From positions 310,001 through 374,000 of the forward strand of contig JAQGEQ010000380.1 in assembly GCA_034620365.1 (NCBI GenBank): a DNA stretch of 64,000 bases, given 5' to 3'. Numbering within the stretch: position 1 is the stretch's first letter; the number at the start of each line of letters is the position of its first letter. The translations under genes and the position numbers were made by a program. Shown here in pieces: positions 52,206-63,690 of this stretch. The notes under the pieces were generated by a model, which saw only the letters and a list, made by a program, of their open reading frames with translations, searched no databases and was not told where the DNA came from. The DNA is from Pegea sp. RAD2-039. Lineage: Eukaryota; Chordata; Thaliacea; Salpida; Salpidae.

Positions 52206-52211
52206 ATTAAA
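52206..52211 (+). terminator. possible poly(A) signal ATTAAA for ADAMTSL
   Basis: Variant hexamer 77 nt after the stop. The first canonical AATAAA I noticed downstream is at 53008-53013, so a longer 3' UTR of about 0.9 kb is an equally good alternative. Confidence 0.25.
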
Positions 52212-52756
52212 CTTTTTGTGATTGAAGAACGTTTATCTTTTATTACTCAGATGTCTATCATGTCTTGACAACTACTCTTCTAAGAGATCTCAAGAGATAC
52301 TGTCGAACGCAATTGCAAACTGAAGCTTGCAGGACATTCCTTTTGCGAGTCATCTCTTTTAATTTTGGTTTATGCTTTTCAATGTTCGGTTTATTTGATC
52401 ACAAAAACACATTTTAATTGTAAATTGATGATTTTGAATTATTTTTTAATATATAAGACGGTGCATGTGTTGTATGCTGAAATGAACTGCTTCGTATTAT
52501 AACATCAGAACTTCATTGTTTTGTTTTTATCAAACTTTAATTCAGATTGCGCTCTAATCAAACCAGTTTTCTTGAAGCTATTTATCCAGCATCGTTTACT
52601 CAGCAGTGGTTATTTTTATAATTTTTAATACTGCGATTTTTCATAAACACAGAAAGTTTAAATTTTAAACAAAACTTTAATTTTTCTTTCAGCCAGAAAC
52701 TATATAATTGAATACACTTTTTATTTCCAAAGTTAAATGTTTACATTTTGAAAACG

Positions 52757-52790
52757 AATCTTATAAAAATCTTATAAAGATCTTATAAAC
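52757..52790. repeat. short imperfect tandem repeat
   Basis: Three near-copies of ATCTTATAAA in a row, separated by one or two bases, within the ADAMTSL 3' UTR or flank. Confidence 0.5.
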
Positions 52791-55700
52791 GATTAAAATC
52801 AAATCAATAATTAGAATATATAATGTATCATCAAGGTTTTTATTGAGTTGTTTGTTGGCTATTTAACGAGCTTGAAATTATTTTAAAGATCAAACGTAAA
52901 TTTAATCTATGTTTGCATTAACTGTTGTTTTTTATATTAGCTATTTAATTTTTGTGTATTTTAAACGTTCATTCAAAGTATTTCCAAAATTCTAGTAAAT
53001 AATCATGAATAAATTAAATTAAATTCTTTCAAGTAACTTTCAGTTTGTACTCACATGACATAGCTAAAATATTTTTTAAACTTTTTTAAATTACTTAAGC
53101 TTCGTATCAAAAATGATGTGTTGGCATATTGAAATAGTTGATTATGCCGATAACATAAAAATATAAAAGCAAAGTTTTTTACAAACTAGGTACATTAGCT
53201 TGCGGTTATGATACATCATCTAGATGTCTTGTCAAACTATCAAAATAATTCGGATCTATTTCTATCGCTTCATCTGACAAGCTACAATAATTTGTTCATT
53301 CAGCGTTTGTAAAATATAAGCCAAGTTCTTGAGCAATTCTGTAGATAACATTATAATCTATCAGGAGGATTTAAAGCTTATCTTCTTATGAAGAAGACGG
53401 CGCCTGAAAAGGCAAACGTTTATTTGCTAGTTAATTGAGAATTTGATAAAATAGTACTTTTCAGACTAGTTCAGACTGTTCAACTAGTCACTCATACACA
53501 CAGAATTAAATTAAACTCAACTACGTATTTTGACCTTAAACAGTTTCCTTTTCTTTTCAGTTAACTATTGTACTTATATTATGTAGAATCATAAAAAAAT
53601 ATTGCTTATTACTTATCAAAATTTTGACTCTTACAACTGACTCTTAACTTGATTTAAAACTTAGTACTCAATAGTATAGAAAGGGCGTTGTCGTTAACGA
53701 AATAGCTTTGCTGTCTTATTTTCTAATCACTTATTAAAGCTTTTCATAAATCTTTATGTATGTGCCATGATCTGTATTATAGTTCTTATCGTTAAAAATG
53801 AGTCCCAAGAATTACTTGTTCAACTTTGTATAAAAGAAACAAAATTGCAGCTTTTATTTAAACCCTACTAGAATATAAATAATACAAATACTATGTAAGG
53901 ATGCCAACGTTAATTAAGATATTTTAGAAAAATGTTTGTCAGAATAAAAGAACTAATCTTTGATTTCCAGAAAGTTCTGATAAAGAAAAATGAAAAACTA
54001 TTACACCGATAACTTACCATCAATATAATTGATGAAAAGCTACAGAACAGCAAAATTATTTTCAGTTAAAATGTGAATAAACGTTGTATATAATAATTGA
54101 ATAAAATAATATGTTCAATTTGTTAGCATCCTAATAAATTACTCAAGATATAATTGATATTTCGTAAACTTAAGATATTATTTAATAATTTTGAGAATAA
54201 TTTTCCGAGTGATGCCTATCCAAACTAAAATTATTAGTTAAAAGTAATAAAATAAATCCTAGAAATATCTACAGATAGTTTCAGCACTTCTTAGTTTCAG
54301 AATATAAGAAAATGCCAGCTTATAACAATGATAAAACTGTTTTAGTTTTGATTTTTTATAGATACATCGTTATCAAAAAACAATATAACCATGTTTTGTA
54401 AAACCTCAGAATTTGTGTGGGAGATAGTTTTGTATACTGATTATTTTAGTAAACAAAACCAAGAAAGATTGTTGGTAAGGAATTCTGTACAGTTGTGTTA
54501 ATTTCTTACACTTTATGTTTAATTAATGTAGTTACAGAAAAAAACAAAACAAACTATTTTCAAATTATCTAAGAAATGTATATTAATTTCCAATAAAGCT
54601 CAAGGTTCACAAAACAATTCAAAATTTAATTAGTTAATCAAATATTAGTCTTTTTTATATGTATTAAATTTCAAATACAAGCACAACGTTGTTTTTGGTT
54701 TGTAAGTTACAGCTATCTCATGTTGGCTAAGCAGGTTTTTTTAATCGCACATTCTCTTCTTTTAAGTAGGTAAACACTGATTATATCTTTTTAGGTTGAA
54801 CTTTACAAATTACAAAAGCTTTTGTTCAGGGCTACAACCTATTTTTACAATAATCTTTAATCAATAATTCTAAATCTGGTTTAATACTCTTTCGATTTTG
54901 TTATTACATAGATTCCTATCTTTTTTATAATCGATTTAAAGATTCATTTTCTAAATCATAAAACTCAAAAGCAGAATAAATTATATATTAAATTAGTAAT
55001 AGTAATATCAGATTAAACATTAATCTTTAAAAAGAAAATCTTTTTGCAGGTTTTTTTTAAAGTAAATGTTTAAGTAACCATACTAGCTTGGTGCCATAAT
55101 TGTATTGCAAAAGTTCTTAAATTACTTTGAAAACTAGATTAAAAGTATCAAATATAATAAGAAATTTGATAATCAATTCAAACGATGAGAAATAATATTT
55201 TCTGTTAGATTAGTAGTAATACTTTAACAATTAATTGTTGTTTGTAAACTTGGCAACCTGACTTTATGTACTCAAAAAGCTTAAACATTATTTTTGTAAG
55301 GCTTGCTTTAAATTCTAAGCTATTTAGTTAAGAAGTGAATACCACAATTCAAAACCATTGGGTAGTAAGTAGGTCGGCACTCTCTACTTTTGTAGCTTAC
55401 GTTTAAGATATAATTACTAGTCCAAAAACCTACTTTTGCATTAAAATCGTATTATAAAAATATAAAACTTCTCCTAAATCTGTTGTAAAACATGTTCTAT
55501 AGAATTACCATAAACCACTAAAACTTTCGTTTTGAAAATCTTTGATCCTAAAATTAAAGGAGAGTGCTTCTATAAATTTGATCTTATTAAATTATAAATA
55601 TTGAGAAAGTAATAAACACTTAAGTGAAGTAAATTTCATGCTTTAAACATAAACCAATTAGATGATGATAATTCAAGCTATAGACTAAAGTATTATATGT

Positions 55701-56629
55701 TTGTAACCAAACCTTCTGTGTTTGAACCTCATTTATTTTGTTTGTATATCATTTTTTCAATGTATCTTTATCTTAAAACCTTTGCCTTCATTTATCTTCT
55801 AGTTATTAGTAGTGTTGTCTTTCAACAGCTTCATTAGCTGCACAGATCGTCTACTGATGATCTAAACAAAATAAATAGAGCATTGAAAAGATTAAAATAG
55901 CCTGATTTAGTTAATAAGCTTCTAAAAATGAAAAGGTTTGTTTTTATAAAGCTATTTTATTGTCTACAATCTGATTCAATTCTGTAATAAAATTTGAAAA
56001 ATAATACAGAAACTTTTAATTTATCAATCTAGAAATAGTTTAAATATCTCAAGCATGTTGCTTATTTTTTTAAAAATATAGATAAATCACATTCAAAACA
56101 AATATATTTTTGGATGAAAATTTTCTTTTTAATAGAAATTGTCATAAATTAAAGTTGTTCTTAAATTTTCTTTGAACTTATTAAATATTAATCAAATTGT
56201 TTTTAATGATACTGTTTTGTGTAACGGGAGCATTTTATCATTTTTTTATACTAACCTGTAGAATTTATATTACATTTATTATTACCTACAGGCTTAGACA
56301 TTAAAAAATGTTCCAAGTATACAAATTTGTAACACTGGCTAGAAGAAATACAAATCATAAAAAATATAATGTTTATAAAATGATTTATGCTTACATATCA
56401 TAAAGGCTATGTCGTAATTTAACAAAATATTTATTTCAGCCTTTCGTCTTTGTAAGATGCAAAAATAATTCTTTATAAAATACCATTTCATTTTATTTAG
56501 ATATTTATTTTCATTCAATTTTATTATCATCTTTGTTTTTAATATAAGATCAGTCAAATAAAAGAAGATACTTGATTTATATTTGTATTGATTAATTTGG
56601 TAAATTGTTTAATTTTATGTTTAATGTTC

Positions 56630-56671
56630 TTTTTTGTTTGTTGTTTTTTGTTTGTTGTTTTTTGTTTGTTG
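56630..56671. repeat. 14-bp tandem repeat, three perfect copies
   Basis: TTTTTTGTTTGTTG is repeated three times without mismatch (starts at 56630, 56644 and 56658), then runs into a T-rich tail. It is a minisatellite-like T/G-strand tract in the intergenic region. Confidence 0.8.
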
Positions 56672-59600
56672 TTTTTTTGTAACTTAATAAAAGTCGATAA
56701 TTAAGCGTTTATCAAATATAATAATTTTTTTTAAAATAACTTTATATAAAGATAATTGTATGAGTCAATTGTGATTGAAAAATAATCATTTGATATATCA
56801 TCTTTTTGTCTAATTTTGAGTATTCTTCTTTTTATGATCGTTTTTTTTTAATCTAATTTTTAGTCAATTTTAGATTATTTTTGAAAGAATTTTCTTACTT
56901 GAAATGAATATCAAAAGTAAATGGTTGCTATACATTGTATCGTTAAATGTGTGATGTAGAATTTAATTGGTTTAATTTTGATGAGCCATTGTCATAACAT
57001 GCAAAGTAAGCAATAAAAATACCTTTTATTAGAAAATTGTTGTATTAATAAAACTACAATACCTAAATCATTATAACAATTATGAAAAAAGCAGAAAGAA
57101 AAATATGACAAAAAGTTTCTTAATTTTAAAACTGTGATTTTTCCTATAATATAATGTTGATAGTCTAGCTTTTTATATCTTCGTTGTAGTCCTATAAACA
57201 TTAGAATATTCTAAATATTTTAAGCTAATCAACGCTTTTAAATACTTTCTATGCAAAAATAATATAGCTAAGAAAATTTCATCTTTATTTTGTTAGCATT
57301 ACTAATCAAACAATCTTAAGTTCATAATTATTTTATTATCATCTATTTTCTAGGTCAATTGCTTCAAATAGGATGTTTACGGTGTAATGTATAAGGAAAG
57401 TTAGTTGTGCGTATAAATAGTTGACATAGTAGATCTTATTAAACTATACGTTGTAGAGTTATTAAAAAGAGTTTTTTTACAAGGCGCGTAAGCAAACGAA
57501 TTTCTTCGAATAGTTTCAAAAACTTTAAGATAAAAAACTATAAGTAAAATCTTTTTATTCAAATCGCTTTTTAATTTATCAGATTTTTTGAACTTTTCTG
57601 AGTTTCGACAGTAATTAGATAAAATCAAATAATTATATAAATCTATTTTTACACAGCAATAATTATTCATAAGCCTTTAATAGCTTATCAATCTGTAAAA
57701 AATTAAAAAATCTTATTACTTTTTGCAGTTCGGTGAATAGTTGCTATTTGAAAACTCGTTGAAACATGAATTTTCATAAAGAGCAACATATAGTTGCTGC
57801 AAAAAGTTAAAACCAAGTACAAACCAAATAGAATTGTATAGATACATTTACGAAATCATATACTACATAAACTTCTAACATTACGCTGAATTTCTACAGA
57901 TAACAAACTTTTTCCACTTACTGTTTTTTTTATTTCTGTTAAATCGTTTGTATTTTGCAAATCAAAAGTAGTTTTTAAAACGTTTTTTTGGATGCTAAGC
58001 CTATTTTAAAAACTGCTAATCTTTTAATCAATCAATAAATACTTCTCTATTACTAATCAGCTTAAAGATTAGTATAGTAATCGGTAAGGCTTAGTGGTTA
58101 TTAATCATTTTAAAATCCAGACTAATCTCAATTATGTCTATTAATCTACAAACTCTATAAAAAGAATATAGAAACTGTAAACTAATTATTCTCAAAAGAA
58201 GCCTTTATTAGGTGGGTGCATAGCTGAAATACTTTTATAAGCCATAAATTGGTAATAACGTATATTTATTTCTTTTTTAATTTTAAACTATAACAACAAA
58301 CAATCATAAATCAAGCTAAATTAGTTTATCAAAAAATAGAAAATTGTTCTTCATAAAATAAGAAATTTCATTAGTTTAAGCTTCATAGGTTTTTTTTAAT
58401 TTCTAAAAAAATTACAAAAATGGCTTGAAAGCTTTTTAAGTTTAGTCAAAACAGAGAATGAAAAAAACTTTTGTATAAGCAAAGTTTTACTCGATTTAAA
58501 ATTTTGGTTAAACTTTTTTCTAACTCTTACAAGTACAAAAATAACTTACTGATAAAATAAAATTTATACTCATTTAGTAGTAAAACTAGAATTAAGAATA
58601 TATCAAACTGAGTCCTTAGGATTCAATTTATTAGAGCTAAATTGTTTACTTGTGTTAATGAAGGTTGACCTGAAACAATTTAATGCTAAAAAGTCAGAGT
58701 TGATTTGTAGTAGATTTACAAAAGCTACAGAAATTTAAGCTTCGATTGTAAATCCAATAAAAAATGTCATCCTTTTGTTGAGTTTACTCTTTTATAATTT
58801 TTCTGATCAATGCAAAGATGACTTTCGTCTTGTTTATTCTTTTAGAAATATTTATTTGAACTAGATTGAAATATTAGAGTTCTATTGTGAAATAAAAACA
58901 TTAAAACGTTAGCTGCAAAGTATAACGTCTTGCTATTTCCTTATTAAAAAAGTTATTTTTAGTCCTTTTTTCTAACTTATTAAAGCTTTATTTGTAAAGA
59001 AACTTTTAGATGAGATGTAAATATAACATTTAAGGCTGTACCTGTTGTATTAAACATTACCTTTTTTGCTTTTCTTTCTCATTTTGTATCTTTTTAACTC
59101 GTAAGTTATGTAAATTATGTCTTTGTCAAATATATTCCAAAACAAAATTTATTTTTACTTTATACAAGAAATCGTAAAATCAAATAAAAGAAACTAAACA
59201 AACAAATAAATAGTTGTTTGTGTCAAACCATTATAGCATAATTCAGAAAGGTTGAACATGTGAGTTGGATAGCAAAGTATTTTCACAAATAATGCAAATG
59301 AATGCCTCTGACATTTCGAAAAACGCAAACTTTTATTTCTAAATCGCTTGTTTAGTCACAAAAGCACTGATTGCTTTACATTATCTAGAAGAGAGTGTAT
59401 TTTCTACAAAATGTTCTTATCGTTCACTGACTATAAATAAAAAGAAGCAACAATTAAGTCTAAATATTTTTAAAGCCATACTTTTTAGATAAGCATATAT
59501 GTTACAACTACTACTTATAGTATATGCATCAATCGACTAAATATTTGTTAACACCTCCCTGAGATAACAAATTTTTTAGTTGAGGTATTTTTATAATGAT

Positions 59601-60165
59601 TTAACTTCTTATATTAATGGTTTAAGTCTGATTTATTACTTTTCTTCATTTTCACAAACTACTTTTTATTTCAGCTTTTCGAACAAATTCTGAAGGCATA
59701 CTTGGACTTAACTATAATTGAATTCATTTTTAAGCCAATATCTTTTACTTTCAAGTCTTGTTTAAATTTTTTTATATAAACTTTATTTGTTTTCTTTGAT
59801 ATTGAGACATAATTTACAACTGCTTCGATTATAAGGAGTTTATTTTTGAATTGATGTAAGTCCCAGAAGTTTTCAGGGATTAATTTTCTAATGCCATAAA
59901 ATCGTTTACAAGTTCGCGCTACAACGTTCTGGAAAAATTATTTTGTAAAACAGAAAAAGGAGAAGATTTATTGTTTGCTTTTTCTTCTTCTTAATTTATG
60001 TTGGATATATTTCATTTTTATTAAAAATTTTTATTTTTTGAATTTCTAATAAATTTAAATTTAGCAATGTATAGGTATTATTTAATAAAAGTAAATTGTT
60101 AGTAGATAAGTTTATTTTTATGGTTAATTTGATTGAGTCATCAATTTTTATATTTAAAAATTTAT

Positions 60166-60348
60166 ATGATAAAAATTATAAGTACTTTTTTGATAATATT
60201 GATTTTGTTTAAATTAAAATTTCAAACTATCAATGTTTTAATTAAATATATTTGTTTGTTTTCAAGCATGTGCTATATAATTCTTTTTTTAGTTACTGGT
60301 TCAATTTTGGCCAAGGTTTTATTTTATATATATAATTTTATAAATTAA
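60166..60348 (+). CDS. possible small hydrophobic ORF upstream of POLE3
   Basis: 60 codons from ATG to TAA, ending 143 nt before the POLE3 ATG. The translation has two hydrophobic stretches (IISTFLIILILF and SMCYIILFLVTGSILAKVLF), like a small two-helix membrane protein. Such sequences arise easily from T-rich DNA (Phe, Ile, Leu codons), and I recognise no family. It could be part of a POLE3-containing cluster or simply noise. Confidence 0.15.
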   Translation: MIKIISTFLIILILFKLKFQTINVLIKYICLFSSMCYIILFLVTGSILAKVLFYIYNFIN

Positions 60349-60491
60349 ATATTGAAAATGTAAACTAACTTCAGGGGTTTTAAATTTCATATAATTTTCA
60401 AGATCATACTTTTTATAATTTTCAAAGTAATATAGATCTTATAGTTTATTCTAACTATACTGTTAATATCTATAGGAATTTTGGTAGTATA

Positions 60492-60962
60492 ATGGCTGAG
60501 AAGGCTGAAGATCTTAATTTACCTTCTTCAGTTATAACTAGTATCATTAAAGATGCTTTACCTGGGAATGTATTGGTTTCTAAAGAGACAAGGGTAGCAG
60601 TATCGAAAGCAGCAACTGTGTTTATTTTGTACTGCACTACTTGTGCCAATAATTTTGTTGTTGAATCTAAGCGTAAAACATTGAAAGAAAGTGATGTGCA
60701 TGCAGCTTTAAGGGATATGAGCTTAGAATCTTTCATTCCTATTATTCAAGCTTCTCTCAAAGAATTTCAAAAAGTGTGCGATGTGAAAAAAGAAAGAAAA
60801 AGAAAAGCCAAAGAACTCAATAATAGTTCAGTCAATGGTGATGAGAGTAAAAATCAAAAATTGGATGATGGAGATGAAGAAGATGATGATGATGAAAGTA
60901 GTGAAGAAGAAGGAGTAGAAGAAGAAACCTTAGAAGAAGACACTAACAATGTTTCTAAATAG
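60492..60962 (+). CDS. POLE3: DNA polymerase epsilon subunit 3 / CHRAC-17 histone-fold protein
   Basis: Intronless ORF of 156 residues starting MAEKAEDLNLPSSVITSIIK, almost the family N-terminus, with a good start context (A at -3, G at +4). Residues 8-95 form an H2B/NF-YB-type histone fold. ALPGNVLVSKETRVAVSKAA and FILYCTTCANNFVVESKRK are the conserved helices 1-2, and KTLKESDVHAAL leads into helix 3. The C-terminus has a basic stretch (KKERKRKAK) and then a long Asp/Glu tail, as in animal POLE3. The protein pairs with a second histone-fold partner (POLE4 in Pol epsilon, CHRAC15 in the ISWI/CHRAC remodeller) and acts in replication and nucleosome sliding. RPUSD4 starts 116 nt downstream on the same strand. 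Recognition is strong. Confidence 0.96.
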   Translation: MAEKAEDLNLPSSVITSIIKDALPGNVLVSKETRVAVSKAATVFILYCTTCANNFVVESKRKTLKESDVHAALRDMSLESFIPIIQASLKEFQKVCDVKKERKRKAKELNNSSVNGDESKNQKLDDGDEEDDDDESSEEEGVEEETLEEDTNNVSK

Positions 60963-61005
60963 ATAAAATTAGTAAAAACATTAATGCTTGAATAGATTTT
61001 GTAAA

Positions 61006-61011
61006 AATAAA
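61006..61011 (+). terminator. poly(A) signal between POLE3 and RPUSD4
   Basis: AATAAA 44 nt after the POLE3 stop, followed by a T-rich stretch. It would end the POLE3 transcript inside the 116-nt gap. Confidence 0.5.
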
Positions 61012-61039
61012 GTTTTTTCAACAACTGTTTTCAGTCTTA

Positions 61040-61053
61040 TTTGTTTTTTTCAG
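61040..61053 (+). promoter_or_regulatory. pyrimidine-rich 3' splice site before RPUSD4 (possible trans-splice acceptor)
   Basis: TTTGTTTTTTTCAG ends 25 nt before the RPUSD4 ATG and lies downstream of the AATAAA. No obvious 5' donor for an ordinary leader intron lies in the short gap, so a spliced-leader acceptor is one reading. A leader intron with its donor further upstream is the other. A second TTTTCAG ends at 61034. Confidence 0.35.
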
Positions 61054-61078
61054 ATATTTCAATTTATAAAATTACTAA

Positions 61079-61369
61079 ATGCATTGGACGACACATCAAA
61101 CTCAATTAAGGAAATGTTATCACGTCTCAAAATTGATAAGGACCAAGTGTTCAGTTGGAGCCCTAATTACTAGATTGTTTGGTTCTTCTTTCTCTTATAA
61201 TAGCAAAATTCCTGATAGAAAACCTTCTGTTGTTTTGGAAAACATTTCGAATAAATTTAATGAGTTTTCTATTGACAATATTGAAGAACATTCACCAGAT
61301 GAAAATAATATTGAATCTGCTTATGATTTTGCAATAAATCTGAGAAAGGATGCAAAGAATGATTCAGTT
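61079..61369 (+). CDS. RPUSD4: RPUSD4 exon 1: targeting peptide and N-terminal extension
   Basis: 97 codons, phase 0, donor GTAAGT. The first half is basic and free of Asp/Glu (VGALITRLFGSSFSYNSK is typical presequence), and the second half is an acidic, poorly conserved extension. In the first 95 nt another frame is also open. Confidence 0.75.
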
Positions 61370-63219
61370 GTAAGTTGTGTTAATGTTTTTTTCTCTTTCT
61401 CAATCAATATATTTATTATAATGAATTTTGAAGTAATTGCTAAAATGGAATTTATATTTTATTAAAGTTGAATTATTATTTAAGTGTAAAGAAGCCTTTC
61501 CTCTACCGATAGATATGGTTTCATTAACGTTTTGTTAGCTATCAACATTTAGATCAAAAATATTCTATTGTTTCACTGTGATAACAAAATTTAATTTTTA
61601 TACCATGTTTTAGGAGAATCCTGAAGTTGAACAACCTGATAAAGCTGTTTTACGCTTTCTTAAATCATCTATAATAAGCAAACCATCTTCTGATAAGCTT
61701 GCAAAAATAATCAGAAAAAATATCATCTATGCAGACTCTAAATTAGTCATTTTCAACAAACCTTATGGAATAGCTTCACATGGTTTATTTTCATTCATTT
61801 TAAAATCAAAATGTTGTTTATAAAAATTGTTTTTATTTTTTTACAATTTTATTATATTTTTGTTATGTTTTTAGGAGGGGACAAGATTGAAGCTAATGTG
61901 AAAGAAGTTTTACCAATGGTTTCTAAGATGTTACATGGAATCAAAACAGAGTATCCTCTTTATTTGTGTCACCGCTTAGGAAGAAATGTCAGTGGTGTTA
62001 TGGTTTGCTCCCAGAATGAAAAATATGCAAAAAAATTAGTGAAGCTATTCAGAGAACAACAAATACTAAAATGTTTTTGGTTAGTTCAAATACTTTCATT
62101 GCATTGATCATGAATGTTGTAATTTGTTCTTCCAGTCACATTGGTTCAAACAAGTTTCGGTTTATGAATTAAAAAATGTGAAATAAAACCTACCAATGCG
62201 GGTAAAAAATATAGTACAAAATAAATAATTATCATTTCATTTTGTTTGAAGGGCTGTCACCCTAAATCAACCAGTACCACCAATTGGTAAAATTGATATC
62301 CCTTTAATCATAAAAAGCATCCCAAAAACCAATAGAAATCCTTTGTTTTCAAAAGTTCGATGTTCCCCTTATACAAGGTAAGTTGCTTTAGAAGAAAAAT
62401 CAACTTTAAAAGATGTCTTTATGTTCAGATTCGATGAAAATCTCCATAAGGAAGTCCCATATAAATCTTGGAAAGGAACACCTTCAACAACCTATTATCG
62501 AACTTTGAGTACTAACGGTCATGTCTCCTTAATTGAGTTTCAACCCAAATCAAGTAAGCTATTCAAATTGTAAATTAAAGATATAAACAGTGACTGTTTG
62601 ATACACTCGTAGACTTCAAGCATCAGGTTCGTGTTCATAGTGCAGAAGGCTTATCATGTCCCATTCTTGGTGATCATAAATACTCCCATTCAGATACGCT
62701 TCGCCCCCAATTATTATCTAAGTATATATTAGATCGTTTAAAAATTCCACAAACTAAATCTAGATATATGCCGATGCATCTTCATCTACGGAAGATATTG
62801 ATACCTTGTGAGTTGATTTTTCACTTTTATTCTTCGAAATTTTTGATGCTACATCAAAATGAAAAGTTGAAAATTTTAGATGATTTGAAAAGTACTGAAT
62901 TGATTTTGATTTAATCTTTTAATTACTAGATGCAAATGACAGAAAGGACCGGCCTCATTTGTGCATCATCGCCAAAGTTCCCCCTGTCTTTGACCGAACA
63001 TTGAAAGTGTTACAACTCAACCAAAATACTTTTAGGCTTCCAGATAAATGGTTTGAAAAAGATCAAATTGATCAGAAAAATCTTGCACCTCCTGCTAAAA
63101 CTGATCCTCACTTTCAAGAGCTTTATTCCGATCCTACCCAAAAACCACCAGCCTCGAAAAAAGAAGAAAACTTTGTGGTGGTATATAAACCACAAAACTA
63201 TATCAAATACGATACTTAG
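61079..63219 (+). CDS. RPUSD4: RPUSD4-like mitochondrial RNA pseudouridine synthase, 7 exons
   Basis: I assembled 466 residues from seven exons with consistent phases (introns 244, 92, 172, 51, 59 and 122 nt). Residues 1-45 lack acidic residues and are rich in Arg/Lys, fitting a mitochondrial targeting peptide. The RluA-type fold runs from IIYADSKLVIFNKPYGIASH (about 134) to the C-terminal part. Conserved family elements are NKPYGIASHGG, VLPMVSKMLHG, LCHRLGRNVSGVMV, KHQVRVH, CPILGDHKYSH and SRYMPMHLHLRKILIP; these last two point to RPUSD4 over other RPUSD members. RPUSD4 is known to act on mitochondrial rRNA and is needed for mitoribosome assembly. The catalytic Asp of HRLD is Gly here (residue 189, GGA at 61979-61981), so catalysis may be lost. 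The start is the only in-frame ATG before exon 3, and its context is weak. Confidence 0.92.
61614..61782 (+). CDS. RPUSD4: RPUSD4 exon 2: start of synthase domain
   Basis: 169 nt, acceptor TTTTAG, donor GTTTAT, phase 0 to 1, residues 98-154. It encodes KLVIFNKPYGIASH, the first conserved strand-loop of RluA-family synthases. Confidence 0.9.
61875..62079 (+). CDS. RPUSD4: RPUSD4 exon 3: active-site segment
   Basis: 205 nt, acceptor TTTTAG, donor GTTAGT, phase 1 to 2, residues 154-222. It carries HRLGRNVSGVMV, where family members have HRLD. The Asp-to-Gly change is in this exon. Confidence 0.92.
62252..62377 (+). CDS. RPUSD4: RPUSD4 exon 4
   Basis: 126 nt, acceptor TTGAAG, donor GTAAGT, phase 2 to 2, residues 222-264. 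The junction restores WAVTLNQPVPPIGKIDIPL, the family Y/W-A-V...G.IDIPL element. Confidence 0.88.
62429..62553 (+). CDS. RPUSD4: RPUSD4 exon 5
   Basis: 125 nt, acceptor TTTCAG, donor GTAAGC, phase 2 to 1, residues 264-306. TTYYRTLSTNGHVSLIEFQP matches the strand pair before the HQ(I/V/L)RVH motif. The intron before it is only 51 nt. Confidence 0.88.
62613..62807 (+). CDS. RPUSD4: RPUSD4 exon 6: HQVRVH and GDHKYSH motifs
   Basis: 195 nt, acceptor TCGTAG, donor GTGAGT, phase 1 to 1, residues 306-371. It encodes KHQVRVH, GLSCPILGDHKYSH and SRYMPMHLHLRKILIP. Confidence 0.92.
62930..63219 (+). CDS. RPUSD4: RPUSD4 exon 7: C-terminus
   Basis: 290 nt, acceptor ACTAG, residues 371-466, stop TAG. RPHLCIIAKVPPVFDRTLKVLQL matches the last strands and helix of RPUSD4. 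A Pro/Lys-rich tail follows, longer than in vertebrate RPUSD4. Confidence 0.88.
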
Positions 63220-63311
63220 ATATCAGATTGGTGGTTTTGCAGGATCCCTTGTTTTCAATTGACTTCCAATCTCAGTTTCTCAAATCCAACCTTGATTTCT
63301 TTGCGAACTTT

Positions 63312-63317
63312 AATAAA
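63312..63317 (+). terminator. RPUSD4: poly(A) signal of RPUSD4
   Basis: AATAAA 93 nt after the RPUSD4 stop codon, the first canonical hexamer downstream. Confidence 0.5.
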
Positions 63318-63690
63318 TATTAAATCATCTTTTGAATTTTTTTGTCAGATATAAAAATTTTAATATTTTAAAGTCTTATTGAAATAAAATTGAAAATCAT
63401 TTATCAGATTTAAATATTATAAGCCAAATTTTCAAAAAATCACAATTGATAAATTGAAAATAGTTAAATTAAAATTTATTTAACTATAATTCAACAATAA
63501 TTTCCATTTATTTCAAATTAAATATAAAAAAAACACTTCTTGAAAAAATATTAAATTTATGAAAAATGCTTCCGACAATTTCCTTCAACTTGTATGCTTC
63601 CATGTCTGAAGACCTTTATTCAAATTTCAATAATAAAATTGCAACAATTATGATAAAATAATAAAGTCTAATTCAGATGAAAAAGCCATC

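Larger units (their letters stand above)
52130..60491. other. ADAMTSL 3' UTR and intergenic region (8.4 kb)
   Basis: AT-rich sequence between the ADAMTSL stop and POLE3. It contains a three-copy 14-bp repeat (56630-56671), several antisense open frames at 56.3-57.7 kb without family features and a short hydrophobic ORF (60166-60348). No recognised gene, RNA gene or transposon. Confidence 0.7.

Noticed and set aside
57401-57670. 89-codon antisense ATG frame in the intergenic region, with neighbours at 56339-56557 and 56992-57201
   Set aside because: Composition is that of translated AT-rich DNA, with no signal peptide, domain or clear transcript ends.
60470-60736. Antisense frame opposite POLE3
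   Set aside because: Mirror of the POLE3 coding sequence, which is an unambiguous family match on the + strand.
60988-61173. Second open frame across the POLE3-RPUSD4 gap, protein-like in its last 35 residues
   Set aside because: It has no ATG upstream of the protein-like part. The overlapping RPUSD4 frame has a presequence free of acidic residues and continues in frame into recognised synthase exons, so this frame is read as a shadow.
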